Below, piece by piece: positions 14,093 through 18,437 of a DNA stretch of 18,437 bases. Position 1 is the first letter of the stretch; the number at the start of each line of letters is the position of its first letter. The DNA is taken from NCBI GenBank assembly GCA_021107835.1, contig JAIOSD010000047.1, forward strand, positions 1-18,437, given 5' to 3'. The DNA is from an archaeon. GTDB lineage: Archaea; Nanobdellota; Nanobdellia; SCGC-AAA011-G17; PNOQ01. Under the pieces are notes generated by a model, which worked only from the letters and a program-made list of their open reading frames with translations, was not told where the DNA came from and ran no database searches. The position numbers and the translations under genes are program-made.

Positions 14093-14583
14093 TTGTTTTT
14101 CCCCTCATGTTTTTTATCAGTTAATGAATCTTTTATTTGTTTTATTTCTTTTTCAGTAATTTTTGTAAGAATATCTTTTGTTTTTACAAGAAAATCTGCT
14201 GCGCCTTCTTTAATGATTTTTAAATCATTATCTTTTATTAATACATCTGGGTAGTATTGTAATTCATTTCTTGTTTTGAAAGCTACCTTAATTAAGCTAA
14301 TATCTTTATTATTATATAAATTAGGCAAGTGTTTTTTCATAAATTCTATAGAACATGTATGAATTTCACATTTTATTCCAATTTTAATCATAATTGAATA
14401 AAGGCAATAATACATTGTGTAATATGAAGTCGAAGCAACCCATAATTTACTATTTTTTCCAATTTTTTTGATTACTTCTAATGACTCTTCAGCCATTTTT
14501 AAGTATGAGTTAGACATATTATCATTGGGATTCACCATTTCTATTCCATTTTTTGTTTTTAAACACCAGTTAATACTTACCAT
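14089..14583 (-). CDS. HEPN-domain protein (putative toxin of an HEPN/MNT pair)
   Basis: 164 aa, mostly helical. The N-terminus (about 24-70, SYLKMAEESLEVIKK...WVASTSYYTMYYCLYSIMIK) matches the two-helix start of HEPN proteins. The conserved arginine motif is at 105-111, RNELQYY. In RNase-active HEPN toxins this is R-x4-6-H; here the His position is Tyr (Y110), a variant found in some archaeal HEPN proteins paired with nucleotidyltransferases. A nearby Tyr could be the residue that the MNT partner modifies; this is inferred from the HEPN/MNT paradigm. The gene overlaps the upstream MNT gene by 7 nt and cbf5 downstream by 4 nt. An in-frame ATG at residue 23 (MSNSYLKMA) is a plausible alternative start. 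The lysine-rich tail after about 145 looks disordered. Confidence 0.8.
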   Translation of the reverse strand: MVSINWCLKTKNGIEMVNPNDNMSNSYLKMAEESLEVIKKIGKNSKLWVASTSYYTMYYCLYSIMIKIGIKCEIHTCSIEFMKKHLPNLYNNKDISLIKVAFKTRNELQYYPDVLIKDNDLKIIKEGAADFLVKTKDILTKITEKEIKQIKDSLTDKKHEGKNK

Positions 14584-15155
14584 TTTTGTTTTGTTACCTC
14601 ATCAATAAACTCTTCGTATCCTGAAATTATGATGTGGTTTTCTAATATTTCATTCATGAGTGGATTGTTGTCTTTTAATAATTTAATAAAATCTAATTTA
14701 GATCCTTTTTTTATACTTAGTTCTAAGTTATAATTTTTTCCAAGTTCTTTTATACTTTTTTCATCGAATTTTCCAACAATAAATAAATCTAGATCTGAAT
14801 CTTTTTTTTGTGTTTCCTTTGCATAACTTCCAAATATACATATTATTTGATTTTTGTTTATTTTATTTAGGATTTGGCTGATTTTTGGATTGTTTTTAAG
14901 AAATTTTATTGAATTTTCTACTTCTGCTAAGAGAATGTATCTTTTGCATAAGGGGTTTAATTTGTTTAGGGAATAGTATCTTGTGTTTCCTCTTGTTTTT
15001 GATGATAGGGTGCCTTCTTTTTCTAGCTCTTCTAATGTTAAAGCAATGTTTTTTTGACTGATGTTTACTTTTTTGATTAATTCTCTACCGTAGATTTCTT
15101 TGTTATATCCTTTAAGAAAGTGTTTCATAATCGAAGAGTATTTGTTGTGTAACAT
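14577..15155 (-). CDS. Winged-helix plus minimal nucleotidyltransferase protein (putative MNT antitoxin)
   Basis: 192 aa. Residues about 5-68 form a winged helix-turn-helix (YGRELIKKVNISQKNIALTL, then the wing GNTRYYSLN). Residues about 80-185 are a minimal nucleotidyltransferase with an intact GS-x10-DxD motif: G109-S110 and D121/D123 in GSYAKETQKKDSDLDLF. In known HEPN/MNT pairs the MNT neutralises the HEPN RNase by complex formation and AMP transfer to a tyrosine. The fused winged helix suggests this antitoxin also represses its own promoter, fitting the palindrome just upstream. Its stop overlaps the HEPN start by 7 nt. The ATG at 15155 lies about 32 bases from a TATA box, so the mRNA is leaderless or nearly so. 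It follows rpl31e by 45 bases with no T-tract between. Confidence 0.85.
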   Translation of the reverse strand: MLHNKYSSIMKHFLKGYNKEIYGRELIKKVNISQKNIALTLEELEKEGTLSSKTRGNTRYYSLNKLNPLCKRYILLAEVENSIKFLKNNPKISQILNKINKNQIICIFGSYAKETQKKDSDLDLFIVGKFDEKSIKELGKNYNLELSIKKGSKLDFIKLLKDNNPLMNEILENHIIISGYEEFIDEVTKQKW

Positions 15156-15192
15156 TTTACTTAATTGTGTAATATATTACATATATATAAAT
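15148..15192 (-). promoter_or_regulatory. Promoter and palindromic operator of the MNT/HEPN genes
   Basis: 15168-15181 is TGTAATATATTACA, a perfect 14-bp palindrome. It abuts a TATA box (minus strand ATTTATATATAT, 15181-15192). A second, degenerate copy (TGTAACATTTTACT) lies exactly 20 bp further downstream at 15148-15161 and covers the start codon. The longer direct repeat TTGTGTAA-n-AT-n-TTAC matches at 14 of 16 bases. The placement between TATA box and start is that of a repressor site, likely bound by the winged helix of the first gene product. Confidence 0.65.
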
Positions 15193-15200
15193 CTTTTGGT

Positions 15201-15740
15201 CTATTTTTTAGAACTTTTTTTATCTTTTAACTCTTTTGCCGTTGGTATTTTACTTTTAGTGTCTTCTTTTTTAATAGATTCTTTCTTTTCTTTTAATTCT
15301 ATAGTGGTTGGAGTTTCTTCCTTTTTTTCTAGTTCTTTAGCAATAGGAGTTTTCTCTTCTTTTTTCTTTTTCTTTTCAGTTAGTTTTTTGGCAGTTGGAG
15401 TTTTTTCTTCAGAACTCTCTTTTTTTGTTCCTACTTTTTCTTCTAATTTCTCTTTTATTGTTTTCTTTGTTGGTTCTGGTGCTTCTATTACTGGGGCACC
15501 GACTAATTCTGCTTTTACAATGTCTTCTTCTTTTACTGCTTTAACATTAACTTTATGTGGCGGATTTTTTGGTCCATTTTTCCAAAGTTCTTCATTTAAA
15601 TATTTACCAATCTTAACTTCTTTAGCTTTCATGTGTTTGGTTAGAAATTCTTTTACTGCTCTCATGGCTTTACTAGTTTTTTTATATCTAGGTGCTTTTT
15701 GAAATTCTTTTCTTAATGGTATGTTATAAATTCTTTCCAT
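15201..15740 (-). CDS. rpl31e: Ribosomal protein L31e with a repeat-containing Lys/Glu tail
   Basis: 179 aa; an ordinary archaeal L31e is about 80-100. Residues 1-88 are the L31e fold (ERIYNIPLRKEFQKAP...RAVKEFLTKHMKA, IGKYLNEELWKNG, NPPHKVNVKAVKE), a large-subunit protein near the peptide exit tunnel. Residues about 90-179 are a charged, low-complexity extension with four copies of a motif near (T/I)P(T/I)-A-K-E-L-x-x-K-K: TPTAKKLTEKK (114), TPIAKELEKKE (131), TPTTIELKEKK (143) and IPTAKELKDKK (165). The tail is intact in frame to the stop, so it is translated. It follows rpl39e by two bases in the usual archaeal order. The tail's role is unknown; binding something at the tunnel exit is conceivable. 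Confidence 0.9.
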   Translation of the reverse strand: MERIYNIPLRKEFQKAPRYKKTSKAMRAVKEFLTKHMKAKEVKIGKYLNEELWKNGPKNPPHKVNVKAVKEEDIVKAELVGAPVIEAPEPTKKTIKEKLEEKVGTKKESSEEKTPTAKKLTEKKKKKEEKTPIAKELEKKEETPTTIELKEKKESIKKEDTKSKIPTAKELKDKKSSKK

Positions 15741-15742
15741 TT

Positions 15743-15916
15743 TTACGCTTTAGTTTTGGTTCTTCTCCAGCTTCTTTTTCCAGCGCTGAATTTAGAAGGA
15801 TGAACTTTTTTTCCTTGTCCTAGTATTTTAGGAACTATCCAGAATGGGGCCCATTTAGATCTTTTTCCTAATTTTCCTAATCGGATTTTTTTTCCTTTTG
15901 GGGTGTTTCTTGCCAT
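15743..15916 (-). CDS. rpl39e: Ribosomal protein L39e
   Basis: 57 aa, a small basic large-subunit protein that lines the exit tunnel. It begins MARNTPKGKKIRLGKLGKRS, contains KWAPFWIVPKIL in place of the usual RVPAWVM segment, and ends with the family signature HPSKF..GKRSWRRTKTKA. The length is slightly above the usual 50-51. The ATG at 15916 lies inside the 3' end of rps19e (40-nt overlap in another frame), and the stop is two bases before the rpl31e ATG. The tight order rps19e-rpl39e-rpl31e is the conserved archaeal arrangement, so a single transcript is expected. Confidence 0.92.
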   Translation of the reverse strand: MARNTPKGKKIRLGKLGKRSKWAPFWIVPKILGQGKKVHPSKFSAGKRSWRRTKTKA

Positions 15917-16317
15917 TTTTTATCTAATAATGATTTTCCTTTGGAAGTTAATATTCTTCCATGATGTGAGTCTTTTTTAGTTTTTTCTATTAGTCCTGTT
16001 TTTTCTAATTGTTGTAATATGGTTCTAATTATTTTTCCAGAACCTTTGTAATATCTCTCTGGTTTATGGCCTCTGTTTTTTTTACCACCATATTTTCTTT
16101 TTAGTTTGTTAACTCCAATTGGACCATATATGTATAGTTTTCTTAGTATGGATGCGGCTCTTGCGTACCACCAATCTTTTTCTACAGGGGGTCTTTCTCT
16201 TGCTGCACTAGTTTTTACGAATTTAGCCCATTCGGGTGGAGTAATTTCTTTTATTCCTTTTAATTGCTTTGAAGTATTATCTAACAATACGTTTATTGGG
16301 GTATTTTGTATTTTCAT
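15877..16317 (-). CDS. rps19e: Ribosomal protein S19e
   Basis: 146 aa, normal for archaeal S19e, a small-subunit protein needed for 30S maturation. Signature segments are PPEWAKFVKTSAARERPPVEKDWWYARAASILRKLYIYGPIGV (about 26-68), KYGGKKNRGHKPERYYKGSGKIIRTILQQLEK (about 75-105) and a winged-helix C-terminus (GLIEKTKKDSHHGRILTSKGKSLLDK). First gene of the S19e-L39e-L31e set; its end overlaps rpl39e by 40 nt. The start at 16317 is supported by a TATA-like box about 27 bases upstream. Confidence 0.95.
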   Translation of the reverse strand: MKIQNTPINVLLDNTSKQLKGIKEITPPEWAKFVKTSAARERPPVEKDWWYARAASILRKLYIYGPIGVNKLKRKYGGKKNRGHKPERYYKGSGKIIRTILQQLEKTGLIEKTKKDSHHGRILTSKGKSLLDKKWQETPQKEKKSD

Positions 16318-16340
16318 GTTGTTTGAGCAGTAATATATGT

Positions 16341-16349
16341 TTTAAAAGC
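16341..16349 (-). promoter_or_regulatory. TATA-like box of the ribosomal-protein operon
   Basis: The minus strand reads GCTTTTAAA, about 26-28 bases upstream of the rps19e ATG and immediately after the cysS stop. No Shine-Dalgarno precedes the start, so a leaderless mRNA is expected. Confidence 0.45.
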
Positions 16350-16353
16350 TTTT

Positions 16354-17703
16354 CTATTTTATTTTTTTTAGTTTTGGGCCCTCTTTTGTATCTTCTATTA
16401 AAAATCCTTTTAATTCTATTTTTTCTCTTATTTTATCTGCTTTTTTATAGTCTTTATCTTTTCTAGCTTTTTCTCTTTCTTGTGCTAAGTTTACTATTTC
16501 TGTTGGTACTTTTTCTTGTTTTATTTTATCTAAATTTAATCCAAGAACCTTATCGAATTTAATGATTAAGTTATAGGCGTTTTTACCTGTCCCTTGTTTG
16601 TTTGCTTCTTTTATAAAATTAAAAATAACTGCTAGTGCTTTGGGAGTATCAAAATCATTATCCATTGCTTTTTCAAAATCTTTTTGAGTTTTTTGGATTA
16701 ACTTGTTATTTAGTTTGGATTTAGATATTTTAGAATTTAATACAAATCCTTTTATTTTTTCTAGTGAATTTTTGGCTTGTTCCAAATTTTTCTTAGAGAA
16801 ATCTATTGGTGCTCTGTAATGTGCAGATAACACCATATAACGTACATCCATTGGATTGTAATTTTTGAAAATATTTCGTAAAGTAGAGAAATTTCCTAAG
16901 GATTTAGACATTTTTTCTTTATTTACTTGTATGAATCCATTATGTAACCAATATTTTACATATTGTTTTTTATTAGCTGCTTCTGATTGTGCTATTTCAT
17001 TTTCATGATGTGGAAATATTAAATCTTGTCCTCCTCCATGTATATCAAATGTGTTTCCTAAGTAATGGGTTGCCATTGCAGAACATTCAATATGCCAGCC
17101 CGGCCTTCCTATTCCCCAAGGAGATTGCCACGATGGTTCTTTTGGTTTAGCTAATTTCCAGAGAACGAAATCTTGTGGATTTTTTTTGTTTTCATCTAAT
17201 TTTATTCTAGCTCCTGCTCGTAGTTGTTTAATGTTTTGATGTGACAATTTTCCATATTCTTTAAATTTTTTAGTGTTGAAATATAAGCCATCATTTAGAA
17301 GATAAGTAAAGCCATTTTTTTCTATTTTTTTAATTAGTTCTATTATTTCTTTGATATGTTGTGTTGGTTTTGGAGTTTTTGTTGGTTTTAATATATTTAA
17401 CTTTTCGTAATCTTCGTTGTAGATTTTTTCAAACTTTTTTGTTAATTCTTTTGCTGTTATTTTTTCTTTATTTGCTCTTTGAATTATTTTATCATCTATA
17501 TCTGTGTAATTGAATATGAAATTCACTTTATATTTTTTATATAGAAAGTATCTTCTTATTATGTCAAAATTAATTGCAGATCTTCCATGACCTAAGTGCG
17601 CATAATCATAAATAGTTGGGCCACAAACATAAATATTGATTTGATCTTTTTTGATTGGTTTGAAAGTTTCTTTTTTTCTGGTTAGTGTGTTGTAAAGTTT
17701 CAT
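16354..17703 (-). CDS. cysS: Cysteinyl-tRNA synthetase
   Basis: 449 aa, a normal length. A class I synthetase that charges tRNA-Cys. Motifs: CGPTIYDYAHLGHGRS with the zinc ligand C27 and HIGH-type HLGHG (36-40); WHIECSAMA (near 205) with the second zinc Cys; FDIHGGGQDLIFPHHENEIAQSEA (about 215-238) with the His/Glu zinc ligands; and KMSKSLGN near 264. The C-terminal helical part includes the usual DFDTPKALAV segment and ends with a short Lys-rich anticodon-binding region (EKARKDKDYKKADKIREKI). The start at 17703 is supported by a TATA box 26 bases upstream. Confidence 0.96.
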   Translation of the reverse strand: MKLYNTLTRKKETFKPIKKDQINIYVCGPTIYDYAHLGHGRSAINFDIIRRYFLYKKYKVNFIFNYTDIDDKIIQRANKEKITAKELTKKFEKIYNEDYEKLNILKPTKTPKPTQHIKEIIELIKKIEKNGFTYLLNDGLYFNTKKFKEYGKLSHQNIKQLRAGARIKLDENKKNPQDFVLWKLAKPKEPSWQSPWGIGRPGWHIECSAMATHYLGNTFDIHGGGQDLIFPHHENEIAQSEAANKKQYVKYWLHNGFIQVNKEKMSKSLGNFSTLRNIFKNYNPMDVRYMVLSAHYRAPIDFSKKNLEQAKNSLEKIKGFVLNSKISKSKLNNKLIQKTQKDFEKAMDNDFDTPKALAVIFNFIKEANKQGTGKNAYNLIIKFDKVLGLNLDKIKQEKVPTEIVNLAQEREKARKDKDYKKADKIREKIELKGFLIEDTKEGPKLKKIK

Positions 17704-17722
17704 TAGAATAAAAAAAGAATAA

Positions 17723-17734
17723 GATTATTTAAAG
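17723..17734 (-). promoter_or_regulatory. TATA box for cysS
   Basis: The minus strand reads CTTTAAATAATC, centred about 26 bases upstream of the cysS ATG at 17703. Leaderless initiation is expected. Confidence 0.55.
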
Positions 17735-17742
17735 TTTTGTTT

Positions 17743-18276
17743 TTAAGGTATAATGTCCACTAAGATTGTCATGTCCCTTTGGTAGATTGTTTGTTCTGCA
17801 GTTGGACTTGTTAAACTTACTTTGCACCCTGCTGTACCTAATTTAGCAGTTTGTGTAGTTTCTACTATGATTTTTAACTTATGATTTGCTCCTGAGGCTA
17901 ATAGGTGTTCATCTGATGTGCTAGAAAGAGTTTCATCAAATTTACAAATAATATCATTGCCTTCTCCTACTGGAGTTATTACTGCTTTAAATGGCAGTGT
18001 TGTGGATTCTAGATTGTAAAAGATGACTCCTAATTTTGCGCTATCTCCCTTTTTTAATTCAGCTGTACTTGGAACGATTTTTAGTAAGTCATTGGAGTTT
18101 GAGAACATTCCTTCTATTTCTTGATCAGACATTGCAAAAGCTTTATCTGTTAAATCCATTACATCTCCTAAACTAGATCTTACCCATGTTAATCCTAAAG
18201 TAAGTAATGTAATACCAATGACAATGACAATTATAGTGGTCATAGAAAGTTCGATTGCACCTTTTTTTGATTTCAT
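17743..18276 (-). CDS. Secreted pilin-like protein with a class III (type IV prepilin) signal
   Basis: 177 aa. The N-terminus MKSKKG-AIELSMTT resembles an archaeal class III signal peptide: a short basic leader, likely prepilin-peptidase cleavage after G6, then a hydrophobic helix (about 12-33, TTIIVIVIGITLLTLGLTWV) that would form the pilus core. The remaining 140 residues are beta-rich with two cysteines (IICKFDE and AGCKVSL) that could pair. The TM helix followed by an Ig-like domain fits either a minor pilin or a membrane-anchored surface protein. The ATG is supported by AAGGTGAT at 18283-18290 and by a TATA box at 18308-18318 (GTTATAAATAG). It is a single gene here without assembly ATPase or TadC-like genes nearby, so pilus assembly is not shown. 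Confidence 0.7.
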   Translation of the reverse strand: MKSKKGAIELSMTTIIVIVIGITLLTLGLTWVRSSLGDVMDLTDKAFAMSDQEIEGMFSNSNDLLKIVPSTAELKKGDSAKLGVIFYNLESTTLPFKAVITPVGEGNDIICKFDETLSSTSDEHLLASGANHKLKIIVETTQTAKLGTAGCKVSLTSPTAEQTIYQRDMTILVDIIP

Positions 18277-18282
18277 TTAATT

Positions 18283-18318
18283 ATCACCTTTTTTATTTTA
18301 GAGTCTGCTATTTATAAC
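18283..18318 (-). promoter_or_regulatory. Promoter and Shine-Dalgarno of the pilin-like gene
   Basis: The minus strand shows GTTATAAATAG (18308-18318) as TATA box, about 37 bases before the ATG, and AAGGTGAT (18283-18290) six bases before it. This is a leadered, SD-type start, unlike cysS next to it. Confidence 0.5.
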
Positions 18319-18389
18319 ACCTTCTAATTAGCAATGAAAACTCTACTACTTTAGTTCTGAGATGAAATTGCAACATATTAATATATTTC

Positions 18390-18426
18390 TAAAATAATAA
18401 AAAAGTGTGCAGGATGTTTGCACACT
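18390..18426 (-). terminator. Hairpin plus T-tract terminator of a gene beyond the right edge
   Basis: An 8-bp perfect stem, AGTGTGCA (18404-18411) and TGCACACT (18419-18426), encloses a 7-base loop. On the minus strand it is followed by six T and then ATTATTTTAG. This is the form of a terminator for a minus-strand gene whose body lies to the right; a TAA at 18435-18437 could be its stop codon. The rest of 18319-18437 shows no gene or tRNA. Confidence 0.6.
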
Positions 18427-18437
18427 GTAAACCGTTA

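Noticed and set aside
15156..15200. Replication-origin-like AT-rich palindrome
   Set aside because: It is a short promoter/operator gap; no Orc1/Cdc6 gene, ORB repeats or skew switch in the window.
15201..15473. CRISPR-like or tandem DNA repeat in the T-rich stretch
   Set aside because: The repeats are irregular at DNA level and in frame with rpl31e; they encode a degenerate protein motif.
18319..18437. tRNA or small ORF near the right edge
   Set aside because: The only structure is an 8-bp hairpin with a T-tract; no cloverleaf, T-loop or ORF longer than about a dozen codons with a start signal.

Overview
The window looks like a low-GC archaeal chromosome segment, most likely from a small-genome DPANN lineage (Woesearchaeota/Pacearchaeota-like). 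This placement is inferred from gene content, not from a search. The archaeal markers are class I lysyl-tRNA synthetase, Cbf5 with a PUA domain, ribosomal proteins S19e, L39e and L31e, Hjc resolvase, a COG2112-type kinase, a pilin-like class III signal peptide, and TATA boxes about 25 bases upstream of start codons (leaderless transcription).

Layout. 1-3533 (+): two overlapping surface-protein genes, a LamG/Ig-like protein cut by the window start and a membrane-anchored Ig-like protein. 3551-5464 (-): an AAA_14/DUF4143 ATPase with two palindromes at its promoter, and a small atypical kinase. 5515-8429 (+): a second secreted pair, an alpha-toroid plus Cys-rich membrane protein overlapping an Ig-like membrane protein. 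Everything from 8392 to the end is on the minus strand: an unrecognised 147-aa protein, a lamin-tail-domain surface protein, Hjc, a 53-aa histone-fold protein, LysRS, a 4-TM protein, Cbf5, an HEPN/MNT toxin-antitoxin-like pair, the L31e-L39e-S19e cluster, CysRS, and a pilin-like secreted protein. The right edge carries a hairpin-plus-T-tract terminator for a gene beyond the window.

Two small genes are easily missed: the 53-aa histone-like protein (10808-10969) and L39e (15743-15916).

How the genes work together. The minus block is largely a translation and RNA-modification neighbourhood (rps19e-rpl39e-rpl31e, cbf5, lysS, cysS). The HEPN/MNT module sits between rpl31e and cbf5. Its last gene overlaps cbf5 by 4 nt (ATGA), and its promoter carries a perfect 14-bp palindrome beside a TATA box. 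The plus-strand genes build a cell surface: signal peptides, Ig-like and LamG modules, C-terminal TM anchors with basic tails, and dense N-glycosylation sequons.

The best candidates for something new are the coupling of the HEPN/MNT module to cbf5, the ATPase gene with twin palindromes abutting its TATA box, the repeat tail on L31e, and the alpha-toroid/Cys-rich membrane protein with its overlapping partner. None is proven to be a new system from sequence alone.
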